Assembly: GCA_964423545.1 (NCBI GenBank)
Contig: CAYRFV010000259.1
Coordinates: 1-8,057, forward strand
Origin: JALOOE01 sp964423545
Lineage (GTDB): Bacteria > Chloroflexota > Anaerolineae > CG2-30-64-16
Length of the DNA: 8,057 nucleotides
Direction: 5' to 3'
Below, in pieces: positions 1-7,521 of this stretch (position 1 is the stretch's first letter; every line of letters starts with the position of its first letter). The position numbers and the translations under genes are program-made. Below the pieces are notes generated by a model. That model did not search any database and was not told the origin of the DNA. It saw nothing but the letters and a program-made list of their open reading frames with translations.

Positions 1-281
<281 letters not shown>

Positions 282-289
282 GGTTGACC

Positions 290-700
<411 letters not shown>

Positions 701-739
701 GAGCGGTGCTCCTTTCAATCGTTGCGAAAAGTTGGGAAA

Positions 740-1161
<422 letters not shown>

Positions 1162-1261
1162 GGTCAGGTCTCCTGTCGGTTGCATGATTGATGTATCGGA
1201 CAGGCTGAATGTACCGTGGCCGGTTGCTTATCCGCCAGGCCGCAAACTGCTCACGTTTTGC

Positions 1262-1624
<363 letters not shown>

Positions 1625-1676
1625 GACCTCCTACGCCTAATGGGGAGGCTGCCTAACGGCTTGCGCTTCACCTGCC

Positions 1677-1704
1677 ACTATAGTTGGCAACTCCAAGAAG
1701 TCAA
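1677..1704 (-). promoter_or_regulatory. Putative sigma-70-type promoter for the leftward genes
   Basis: On the minus strand, TTGACT (1699-1704) and TATAGT (1677-1682) are separated by 16 bp and lie 57 bp upstream of the ATG at 1620. Both hexamers are close to the vegetative consensus in an otherwise GC-rich region. It would start a leftward transcript near 1670 covering the SRPBCC gene and possibly the two SnoaL-like genes and the membrane protein. Assigned from sequence alone. Confidence 0.55.
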
Positions 1705-1771
1705 GCGCGCGTCGCGCTGCTCGCTACCTTTACCAGTCGCCGAGGTCGGGGCGCTGGTGGGCCTAGCCATC

Positions 1772-1789
1772 GGCATCACCGGTGCTCCC
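1772..1789. promoter_or_regulatory. Imperfect palindrome between divergent promoters (candidate operator)
   Basis: An 18-bp imperfect palindrome has the perfect core CACCGGTG (1777-1784) and matching outer positions, in the pattern GG-A-CACC/GGTG-T-CC. It lies between the leftward promoter and the rightward one, with its centre about 33 bp upstream of the rightward -35 box. Position and symmetry would suit a dimeric regulator, but no regulator gene is visible and GC-rich DNA produces such palindromes by chance. Confidence 0.25.
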
Positions 1790-1812
1790 TGTGGCGAAAC
1801 GCGGTGGAGCTT

Positions 1813-1841
1813 TTGACAAACCGGCGACCACGACGTACAAT
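1813..1841 (+). promoter_or_regulatory. Strong sigma-70-type promoter for the methyltransferase operon
   Basis: TTGACA (1813-1818) matches the -35 consensus perfectly. It is followed after exactly 17 bp by TACAAT (1836-1841), one base from the -10 consensus. A transcript would start near 1848 and have a leader of about 195 nt before the ATG at 2044. It is the only convincing rightward promoter before the methyltransferase genes and probably drives 2044-6297. Confidence 0.7.
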
Positions 1842-1847
1842 TCCCTA

Positions 1848-2043
1848 GGCTGCTGATCCAGTTTGGCGGCATTGCCTTGCAGCGCCACGCGTTCTCCCGT
1901 CGATGACGATCTGGCTTCACCAATTCCGTGGAACTCCCCCTTGAGGAACAGCCGAGCGATGTCGCGCGGCGATCGATCGCAGTGCGTTGTGTTGTGTCGA
2001 TGCGTGAGTGAGCGGACCCCCACCCCAACCGAAGGAGTGTTGC
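1848..2043 (+). promoter_or_regulatory. Long 5' leader of the methyltransferase operon, no recognised element
   Basis: About 195 nt separate the predicted transcription start from the first methyltransferase ATG. The stretch contains a perfect 12-bp palindrome GCGATCGATCGC (1969-1980), a weak TGGCG/CGCCA stem near its 5' end, and a good Shine-Dalgarno (AAGGAG, 2032-2037). I see no B12-box, no SAM or glycine riboswitch core, and no terminator with a U-run. Its length leaves room for leader regulation, but nothing specific can be named. Neither strand shows a convincing gene. Confidence 0.3.
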
Positions 2044-3441
2044 ATGCGCAGTAACTGGTTGCTCGAAATCACCAAACGGGCGCAGACCGGGCCCTATATG
2101 AAGGAGAGCGAGTTCGATCTGAAGCTGGCCAAGCGGATCAAGGAGCTGGTCAAGGAGCAGGGCATCAAGTACGATCCGAACGTGCTGTGTCCGGCGGACG
2201 ACGACCTGGCCGACCGCGTGTGGGAGGCTGGCCTGCAGCTGTTCCTGGAATTCGGCGCGTACTGCCAGACCACCGAGCGGTGCATCCGCTTTACGCGCGG
2301 GGAACTGCTCGACATCCTTTCGGAAGTACGCAGCGAGATCGTACTTGGCGCGGGCAAGGACGCCGTGGTGATGCGCCATCGGGGTGTCGAGGATGCGGCC
2401 ATCCGGCCGATCATGCATTCTGGGCCTACCGGCACGCCCGCATCGGAGCGCTATCACCCCTTGATCCTGCTCTCCTGCGCTCAGGAGCCGCTGGTCGATT
2501 GCCTGGGCGCCGGCTCGGTCTCCACCTACTTCGGCGAGAAGATCATCCCCGGGACGCCACTGGAGATCCTCGGCGCACGGCGCGATGCCAGCGTGGCGCG
2601 CGAGGCGGTGCGCATGGCCGGCCGCCCCGGCATGCACATCAACGATGTCGCGGTGCCCCTCACCTGCGCCGGTAAGATGGCCGCCTGCGATCCGCAGGCG
2701 GGTCTGCGCCCGTCCGACGGCATCCTGGTATCGCAGATGGTCGAGCTGAAGACCGATTTCGACCAGCTCTCGCGCGTGGCCCATCTCTACAACACAGGCG
2801 GCGTGACAGTCGACCTGATGACCCCCTTGATCGGCGGCCTCGGCGGCGCCGCGCCCGGCACCGCGGTCGTGTCGGTGGCCGATCACCTGCTCGGCATGGT
2901 GCTCTACGACGCCGACTATCACATGTTCTCCCTGACCCATCTGCACTACGTCAACAACACCGATCCGCTGGGCCTCTGGGTCAACGCCATGGTCGGGCAG
3001 GCGCTGGCGCGCAACAGCCGGACCGTGGCGTTGAACGATGTCTACGTCGTCTCCGGCCCGGGCACCAGGGAGCTGCTCTACGAGTGCGCGGCGCAGGCGA
3101 TTGTCGGCACGGTGTGCGGCTTCAATTTGCAGGGCGCCGGCACGACGGGCGGATTCCGCGCCGACCACACGACGGGCCTCGAAGCCCGCTTCATCGCCGA
3201 GGTCGGCCAGGCGGCGCTCGGACTCAAGCGCGGCGACGCCTCCGCGCTCGTCGCGGAGCTCCTGACCCGCTATCAGGCGACGCTGCCGAACCCCAACCGC
3301 GGCAAGCCGTTTCCCGAGGTGTACGATGTCGAAACGGTGCAGCCGAAGCAGGAGTGGCTGGACCTGTACTACGACGTCAAAGAGGACCTGACCCGCATCG
3401 GCCTGTCCATGAAGTACGCGCCGCGGCCGGCGAGCGCCTGA
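2044..3441 (+). CDS. MtmB-family corrinoid methyltransferase, non-pyrrolysine (B1)
   Basis: A 465-residue protein matching monomethylamine:corrinoid methyltransferase MtmB (about 458 residues in Methanosarcina) over its whole length. Shared blocks include GPTGTPASE (127-135), a CAQEPLVD helix (145-152), MAGRPGM (191-197), SQMVELKTD (230-238), SGPGTRELLYECAAQ (337-351), TTGLEAR (376-382) and PEVYDVETVQP (424-434). MtmB is a TIM barrel that transfers a substrate methyl group to Co(I) of its corrinoid partner, using pyrrolysine (UAG) as a key residue. There is no in-frame TAG here; by eye the pyrrolysine position is Asn200 (AAC, 2641-2643), and the sites of Glu229 and Glu259 appear to be Leu228 and Leu258. 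The substrate is therefore probably not monomethylamine. The ATG is chosen over an upstream in-frame start (2008) because AAGGAG lies 6 nt before it. Ten bp downstream begins its likely corrinoid partner. The family call is firm and the substrate unknown. Confidence 0.88.
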   Translation: MRSNWLLEITKRAQTGPYMKESEFDLKLAKRIKELVKEQGIKYDPNVLCPADDDLADRVWEAGLQLFLEFGAYCQTTERCIRFTRGELLDILSEVRSEIVLGAGKDAVVMRHRGVEDAAIRPIMHSGPTGTPASERYHPLILLSCAQEPLVDCLGAGSVSTYFGEKIIPGTPLEILGARRDASVAREAVRMAGRPGMHINDVAVPLTCAGKMAACDPQAGLRPSDGILVSQMVELKTDFDQLSRVAHLYNTGGVTVDLMTPLIGGLGGAAPGTAVVSVADHLLGMVLYDADYHMFSLTHLHYVNNTDPLGLWVNAMVGQALARNSRTVALNDVYVVSGPGTRELLYECAAQAIVGTVCGFNLQGAGTTGGFRADHTTGLEARFIAEVGQAALGLKRGDASALVAELLTRYQATLPNPNRGKPFPEVYDVETVQPKQEWLDLYYDVKEDLTRIGLSMKYAPRPASA

Positions 3442-3451
3442 GGAGCTGAGA

Positions 3452-4108
3452 ATGAGCATCCCTGCATCGATTCGTGAACGATTGACACTGGCGCTCCAGG
3501 AGGGCGACGCGGAGGCCGCGGAGGCGATCGCACTGGAGGCGCTCCAGGCGAACCTCGACCCGCTCGAGGTGATCTCGGATGTGATGATCCCGGCCTTGAC
3601 CGAGGTCGGGCGTCAGTTCCAGTCGGGCGAGATCTTTCTGCCCGAACTGATGATGGCGGGCGAGGCAGCCGAAAAGGTCTCTCGCCATATGGAGTCCGCC
3701 ATCGCGGCCCAGGGGCGCACGACTGCGCCGCGGGGTGTGGTGGTGATCGGCACGGTGCAGGGCGACATCCATGATATCGGCAAGAACATCGTCGCCACCA
3801 TGCTGCGTGCGCACGGGTTCCGGGTGATCGACCTGGGCCGCAATGTCGCGCCGCGCGCGTTTCTGACTGCCGCGCGCGAAAACGCGGCGCACGTCGTCGC
3901 CATGTCCTCGCTGATGACGACGACGCGGCCGCTGGCGCTCGGCACGTTGAGCCTCTTCAGGGAGGTCGGCGCCAGGGACAGCTATCACCTGGTGGTCGGT
4001 GGCGGATGTGTGACGCGCGAGTGGGCCGAGCAGTCGGGCTTCGACGGCTACTCGGAGGATGCCGCAGGCGCGGTGGAGTTGTGTAAGGCGCTGGTCAAGG
4101 ACCGGTGA
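3452..4108 (+). CDS. Methyltransferase cognate corrinoid (B12-binding) protein C1, MtmC/MtbC type
   Basis: A 218-residue two-domain corrinoid protein. Residues 1-88 form the helical methionine-synthase-type cap domain (IPALTEVGRQFQSGEIFLPELMMAGEA pattern, split around 46-72). Residues 93-218 are the Rossmann-like cobalamin domain with the canonical DxHxxG motif at Asp105-His107-Gly110, where His107 would be the lower axial cobalt ligand. The SSL segment at 152-154 and Gly-Gly-Gly at 183-185 line the nucleotide-tail pocket. Its role is to accept a methyl group from an MtmB-type protein on Co(I) and deliver methyl-Co(III) to an acceptor-side methyltransferase, probably to tetrahydrofolate in a bacterium. 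It starts 10 bp after the B1 stop with GAGGAG before the ATG, so it is the natural partner of B1. All key cobalamin residues are intact. Length and layout match the pyl-associated corrinoid protein family. Confidence 0.92.
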   Translation: MSIPASIRERLTLALQEGDAEAAEAIALEALQANLDPLEVISDVMIPALTEVGRQFQSGEIFLPELMMAGEAAEKVSRHMESAIAAQGRTTAPRGVVVIGTVQGDIHDIGKNIVATMLRAHGFRVIDLGRNVAPRAFLTAARENAAHVVAMSSLMTTTRPLALGTLSLFREVGARDSYHLVVGGGCVTREWAEQSGFDGYSEDAAGAVELCKALVKDR

Positions 4109-4231
4109 GCGGGGAAGATGGCGGTGCGGTCCACCTGCCGGGACCGGCTGCACGCGGGGCTTTGGGGGTCCAGCCGCGGGCCGAGAGCTGCCGCGCCGAC
4201 CGGATCGGGAGTCTGTGAGGAGCAGCGGGAG
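4109..4231 (+). other. GC-rich spacer between the two corrinoid genes, with a small hairpin
   Basis: This 123-bp spacer is unusual in an otherwise tightly packed operon. It contains the inverted repeat CGGTCC (4127-4132) / GGACCG (4141-4146) with an 8-nt loop. The reading frame of the next gene is open through it back to an ATG at 4118, but the encoded stretch (Arg/Gly/Ala-rich) has no resemblance to corrinoid proteins. No T-run follows, so it is not a classic terminator. It may be a junction left where two B-C units were joined. Confidence 0.35.
4217..4222 (+). promoter_or_regulatory. Shine-Dalgarno that sets the C2 start
   Basis: GAGGAG lies 9 nt before the ATG at 4232. It supports that start over the upstream in-frame ATG at 4118, which would add 38 residues unlike any corrinoid protein and has only a weak purine stretch before it. 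Confidence 0.65.
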
Positions 4232-4918
4232 ATGAGTCTGACCGAATCGAAACGGCTGGCGCTGCAGGCGCAACTCAAGGCTGCCATCGATGAAGCCGAC
4301 GAGCCTGCCGGGGTCGCGCTGGCGCAAGCCGCGCTTGCGGAGGGAGTTGCGCCGGTGGTCTTGTTTCAGGAGGTGATCCAACCGGTGCTGCAGGAGATCG
4401 GCGACGCGTTCGCACGGCTCGATGTCTTTCTGCCCGATCTGATGCGCGCGGGGCTGGTCGTCAAGGCCATGCAGCAAGACGTGCTTGAACCGGCGATCCG
4501 GGAGTCGGGCGGCGCAGGCGCTTCGCCGGGCGTGGTGGTGATCGGCACTGCCCAGGGGGATATTCACGACATCGGCAAGAACATGGTGGCTCTGATGCTC
4601 CAGGTCAACGGTTTCAAGGTGGTCGATCTGGGCACCAATGTGAGCCCGCAGACCTTCATCGACGCGGCGCGCCGTGAGCGCGCCGACATCATCGCCATGT
4701 CTGCGCTGCTCACACCCACGCTGCCCTACATCAAGGATGTCGTCAAGCGGCTGGAGAGCTTCGGTGAGCGAAGCCGCTATGTGATCGTTGCGGGCGGCGC
4801 GCCGATCACCCGCGAGTGGACGCAGGCGGCCGGACTGGATGGGTTCGCGGAGGATGCCGTCGAGGCCGTGGCGCTGTGCCAAGGCCTGCTGCGGGGCCGC
4901 GAGGAGCGGGCCGGATGA
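4232..4918 (+). CDS. Methyltransferase cognate corrinoid (B12-binding) protein C2, MtmC/MtbC type
   Basis: A 228-residue paralogue of C1 with the same layout. The helical cap domain is residues 1-90 (IQPVLQEIGDAFARLDVFLPDL pattern around 49-70). The cobalamin domain is about 99-228, with DxHxxG at Asp110-His112-Gly115, an SAL segment at 157-159 and AGG at 187-189. It should carry a methyl group on cobalt between a methyltransferase and an acceptor-side enzyme, as C1 does. The ATG at 4232 is chosen because homology begins there and GAGGAG precedes it. Its stop overlaps the start of B2 (ATGA, 4915-4918), so C2 and B2 are translationally coupled and are probably partners. C1 and C2 are nearly identical at the cobalamin motif (GDIHDIGKN) but differ in the cap domain, as expected if each docks with a different B protein. 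Confidence 0.92.
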   Translation: MSLTESKRLALQAQLKAAIDEADEPAGVALAQAALAEGVAPVVLFQEVIQPVLQEIGDAFARLDVFLPDLMRAGLVVKAMQQDVLEPAIRESGGAGASPGVVVIGTAQGDIHDIGKNMVALMLQVNGFKVVDLGTNVSPQTFIDAARRERADIIAMSALLTPTLPYIKDVVKRLESFGERSRYVIVAGGAPITREWTQAAGLDGFAEDAVEAVALCQGLLRGREERAG

Positions 4919-6297
4919 GGCAGTACACACGCTTGCTCGATGTGCTGGATCGCGTCGAGGCGGGGCCGCTTGTCGAGGAGTCGAACTGGGACATGCGGAT
5001 CGTACCCAACGAGGTCGCGCGGCTGCTGGCCGAGCATCGCATCAAGCTCGGTCCTGCCAGCGAGACGATCATCCCTTCGGACGATGCGCTGGCCGATCGG
5101 CTGTTCGAGGGCGGCCTGGCGCTGGCCGAGCGCTTGGGCGCGTACTGTGTCAGCACCAACCGCCGCGTGCAGTTCACGCGAGACGAGATCCTCGCTGCGC
5201 TGGCCGTCGCGCCGGCTGAGGTGACGCTCGGTGAAGGCAACGACCGCCACACCGAGCGCAAGCGCCGGCTCGAGGACCCCGCGTTTGTCACCATCAAAGG
5301 CGGAGGCGTGGGCACACCTGTGCCCGAGGAACTTTACCTGGCTGTCACCCAGTCGTACGCCCAGGAACCCCTGGTGGACGCCGTCATCAACTGCACGCTG
5401 GAGAGCGTCTACGGTAGGGAGATTCGCGGCCGCTCCCCGTGGGAGGTGCTGGTCGGCTGGCACGAGGCGGAGCTGTCGAAGGCGGCCTGCAAGCGAGCAG
5501 GGCGGCCCGGCCTAGCGCTCGGCTGCGTCGAGAATGCCGTTTCGGACATCTCCGAGCTCTCCGCGTCGTCGTATGGCGGCTTCTCTCCGTATGATTGGCA
5601 TCACGTCGCCATGATCTCGGAGTTCAAGACCGATTACATGGCGCTGTCGAAGGTGACCCATGCGGTGCGCACCGGCAGCATCATCCACGCGTTCTACAAC
5701 ACCATCTACGGTGGATCGTGCGGCGGCAAGGAAGGGATGGCGCTCGCGATCGTGGGCGGCTGCGTGCTGCTCCAGATGCTCTACATGACCAACACGCACT
5801 CCGTGTCGCCGGCCCATCCGTTCTTCGACAACGATACGACGCCCGAGATCATGCAGGCGATCAGCGCGGCGCAGCAGGCGCTGGCGCGCAACAGCCGGTT
5901 GCTGACCGATGTGGTGATCACGCCGGTGGGCGGGCCCGGCACCAAGACGCTGCTCTACGAGTGCGCAGCGATGGCGATCCTGGCAACCGCCTCGGGCGCG
6001 TGCGGCTTGATCGGGCCGCGCTCGGGCGCGGGGATCCATGCGGGCCATGTCTCCGGCCTGGAAGCGCGCCTCACCGCGGAGGTGGCGCGCGCATCGGCGG
6101 GGATCTCTCGCCGCGACGCCGATGCGCTGGTGCGCAGGCTGGTCGCACGCTACCAGTCCGAGCTGAACCAGCGGCCCGTCGGCCAATCGTTTGTCGAGGT
6201 GTACGACCCGATCAGAGTCCAGCCGCGTCCGGCCTGGCAGGACACCTACGAGCAGGTGAAGGGGGAGATCCGAGCGATGGGGTTGGGGCTGTCGTGA
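4915..6297 (+). CDS. MtmB-family corrinoid methyltransferase, non-pyrrolysine (B2)
   Basis: A 460-residue MtmB-type protein, paralogous to B1. Shared landmarks are YAQEPLVDAV (148-157), RAGRPGL (194-200), SEFKTDYMALSKVTHA (235-250), QALARNSR (321-328), GGPGTKTLLYECAAMA (339-354), SGLEAR (380-385), VEVYDPIRVQP (427-437) and a C-terminal MGLGLS resembling the end of MtmB. It is full length with no in-frame TAG. By eye the pyrrolysine position is Gly203 (GGC, 5521-5523), next to Cys204. Glu229 and Glu259 of Methanosarcina MtmB align with His230 and Phe260. B1 and B2 thus differ from MtmB and from each other at the pocket, so they probably use different substrates or play different roles. The start at 4915 overlaps the C2 stop and has GAGGAG (4901-4906) 8 nt upstream; an in-frame start further upstream (4816) would run inside C2. 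The family call is firm, and the substrate is not monomethylamine by the Pyl route. Confidence 0.86.
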   Translation: MRQYTRLLDVLDRVEAGPLVEESNWDMRIVPNEVARLLAEHRIKLGPASETIIPSDDALADRLFEGGLALAERLGAYCVSTNRRVQFTRDEILAALAVAPAEVTLGEGNDRHTERKRRLEDPAFVTIKGGGVGTPVPEELYLAVTQSYAQEPLVDAVINCTLESVYGREIRGRSPWEVLVGWHEAELSKAACKRAGRPGLALGCVENAVSDISELSASSYGGFSPYDWHHVAMISEFKTDYMALSKVTHAVRTGSIIHAFYNTIYGGSCGGKEGMALAIVGGCVLLQMLYMTNTHSVSPAHPFFDNDTTPEIMQAISAAQQALARNSRLLTDVVITPVGGPGTKTLLYECAAMAILATASGACGLIGPRSGAGIHAGHVSGLEARLTAEVARASAGISRRDADALVRRLVARYQSELNQRPVGQSFVEVYDPIRVQPRPAWQDTYEQVKGEIRAMGLGLS

Positions 6298-6302
6298 TCC
6301 GG

Positions 6303-6333
6303 CGCATCCTACGAGATGCGGTGCACGGCACCG
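6303..6333 (+). promoter_or_regulatory. Two adjacent, mutually exclusive small hairpins after B2
   Basis: CGCATC (6303-6308) pairs with GATGCG (6315-6320) across a 6-nt loop. CGGTGC (6319-6324) pairs with GCACCG (6328-6333) across a 3-nt loop. The two share 6319-6320, so they can form only in slightly trimmed or alternative states. They lie just after the B2 stop and before the lipoprotein gene. There is no strong U-run, so an RNA-processing or stability element is as likely as a weak terminator. Confidence 0.4.
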
Positions 6334-6371
6334 TAGTCGTTTCTCATACACCAACATAGGAGGAGATCACC

Positions 6372-7436
6372 ATGAATTCCGCGAAGTTTGTCGTGCTCGT
6401 TGCCGTGGTCGTGTTCGGCATGGTGGCTGCGGCCTGCACCGCCGCCCCGGCAGCGCCTGCGCCGGCAGCGCCCGCCCCGGCGGCGACCACCGCGCCGGCC
6501 GCCGCGGCCCCGGCAGCGAAGGATGCCGGAAAGGGCAGCATCGCCGTCGTCTTGACCGGCCCGTGGCAGGATCATTCCTGGAACCAGGCCGGCTATGAGG
6601 CGGTCCAGGCGCTCGGCAAGAAGGGCGCCAAGATCGCGTTCTCGGAAAACGTGAAGGATGCCGATGCCGCGCGCGTGCTGCGCCAGTACTGCGAGCAGGG
6701 TTATGAGATGATCGTCGCGCACTCGTTCAGCTATCAGGACGCGACCTTCCAGGTCGCACAGGAGTGCCCGAAGTCCAACTTCGCCTGGGGCGGTGGCATC
6801 AAGCGCATGGCGAAGAATGTCGCCGACTACGATCAGCCGTTCTACGAAGCGGCGTATCCGATCGGGGTCCTGGCCGGCCACATGAGCAAGTCCGGCGTGC
6901 TGGGCGCGCTGTACGGCTTCGACATCCCGGTGTGTCATGCGATGGGCGAGGCGCTGCTGGCTGGCGCCAAGACGGTGAACCCGAACGCCAAGCTGATCAC
7001 CACGGCCGTCGGTGACTGGGTGGATGTCGCAAAGGCCAAAGAGGCCGCGCTGGCACAGAAAGATGCCGGGGTCGACTTCTGGATCGAGTGCGGCGAAGGC
7101 CCGGCCCTCGGCGCGATCGAGGCAGCCAAGGAGAAGGGCGGCTACGTCACCGGCTACGTCGGCGACATGACCTCCAACGGACCGAACACCGTGCTGGTCA
7201 ACCTGATCTGGAACCTGGAGCCGCTGTTTGCCAAGATGCTGGAAGACACCAAGAGCGGCAAGTTCGACAACCCATGGTATCGCTTCGGCATTGCCGAGGA
7301 TGCCATGCAGTTGAAGTACAACGAGGCGCTCAAGAGCAAGATTCCCCCCGAGGCGCTCAAGGCGGCCGAGCAGGCCATGGCCGACATCAAGTCGGGCAAG
7401 GTCAAGGTTCAGTTCGTGCCTGAAGCCAAGAAGTAG
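6372..7436 (+). CDS. BMP/PnrA-family ABC transporter substrate-binding lipoprotein
   Basis: A 354-residue exported lipoprotein of the basic membrane protein (BMP, PnrA/Med-like) family. Residues 1-21 are a lipoprotein signal peptide (hydrophobic 6-18), with Cys22 as the lipidation site after VAAA, a slightly atypical lipobox. Residues 23-50 are an Ala/Pro-rich tether. The periplasmic-binding domain runs from about 55 to 350: IAVVLTGPWQDHSWNQAGYEA, split as strand 57-63 and DHSWNQ (67-72, in place of the family's SFNQ), FYEAAYPIGVLAGHMSK (157-173), GFDIPVCHAMGEALLAGAK (182-200) and VGDWVDVAKAKEAALAQ (213-229). BMP proteins capture small solutes, often purine nucleosides, for an ABC importer. 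AGGAGGAG (6358-6365) is a very strong ribosome site. The gene ends in TAG, here an ordinary stop. It follows B2 by 74 bp and precedes the matching ATPase, so it may deliver the methyltransferase substrate; that link is inferred. Confidence 0.93.
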   Translation: MNSAKFVVLVAVVVFGMVAAACTAAPAAPAPAAPAPAATTAPAAAAPAAKDAGKGSIAVVLTGPWQDHSWNQAGYEAVQALGKKGAKIAFSENVKDADAARVLRQYCEQGYEMIVAHSFSYQDATFQVAQECPKSNFAWGGGIKRMAKNVADYDQPFYEAAYPIGVLAGHMSKSGVLGALYGFDIPVCHAMGEALLAGAKTVNPNAKLITTAVGDWVDVAKAKEAALAQKDAGVDFWIECGEGPALGAIEAAKEKGGYVTGYVGDMTSNGPNTVLVNLIWNLEPLFAKMLEDTKSGKFDNPWYRFGIAEDAMQLKYNEALKSKIPPEALKAAEQAMADIKSGKVKVQFVPEAKK

Positions 7437-7450
7437 GGGTACGGCACGCC

Positions 7451-7495
7451 TAAGGTTGAGGCGAAGGACACGACTGCATCTGAGCCTCAACCTTA
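7451..7495 (+). promoter_or_regulatory. Strong intercistronic hairpin between binding protein and ATPase
   Basis: TAAGGTTGAGGC (7451-7462) is perfectly complementary to GCCTCAACCTTA (7484-7495): a 12-bp stem with a 21-nt loop, beginning 14 bp after the lipoprotein stop. No U-run follows. Such hairpins after the binding-protein gene commonly protect its mRNA or partly terminate transcription, which gives more binding protein than membrane components. Confidence 0.7.
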
Positions 7496-7508
7496 CCCTG
7501 ATCCTCTC

Positions 7509-7513
7509 GGAGG
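7509..7513 (+). promoter_or_regulatory. Shine-Dalgarno that sets the ATPase GTG start
   Basis: GGAGG lies 8 nt before the GTG at 7522. The next in-frame ATG (codon 19) lies only a few residues before the conserved KRFPGVVAN segment and has no comparable ribosome site, so GTG is the better start. Confidence 0.6.
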
Positions 7514-7521
7514 CGATCCCG

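Noticed and set aside
1213..1236. Possible terminator hairpin after the SRPBCC gene (minus strand)
   Set aside because: There is only a 6-bp stem with a bulged G and no T-run; chance occurrence in GC-rich DNA is likely.
1763..2023. 86-codon minus-strand frame in the divergent region
   Set aside because: It begins at a GTG without a convincing ribosome site, covers the strong rightward promoter, and resembles no family.
1848..2043. Cobalamin riboswitch in the operon leader
   Set aside because: Expected from the corrinoid context, but no B12-box sequence or the usual multi-stem core can be seen.
1863..2054. 63-codon plus-strand frame in the leader overlapping the B1 start
   Set aside because: It has a TTG start, no ribosome site and no leader-peptide features such as codon runs.
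1678..3459. 593-codon open frame on the minus strand across B1
   Set aside because: It is antisense to the well-supported methyltransferase, Arg/His/Gly-rich with no recognisable domain, and is explained by high GC suppressing stops.
3377..4930. 517-codon open frame on the minus strand across C1 and C2
   Set aside because: It is antisense to two corrinoid genes with intact motifs; its composition is that of a GC-rich shadow frame.
2044..6297. Pyrrolysine (in-frame TAG) in the MtmB-type genes
   Set aside because: Both frames are open from start to TGA without TAG, and the neighbouring lipoprotein gene ends in TAG as a normal stop.
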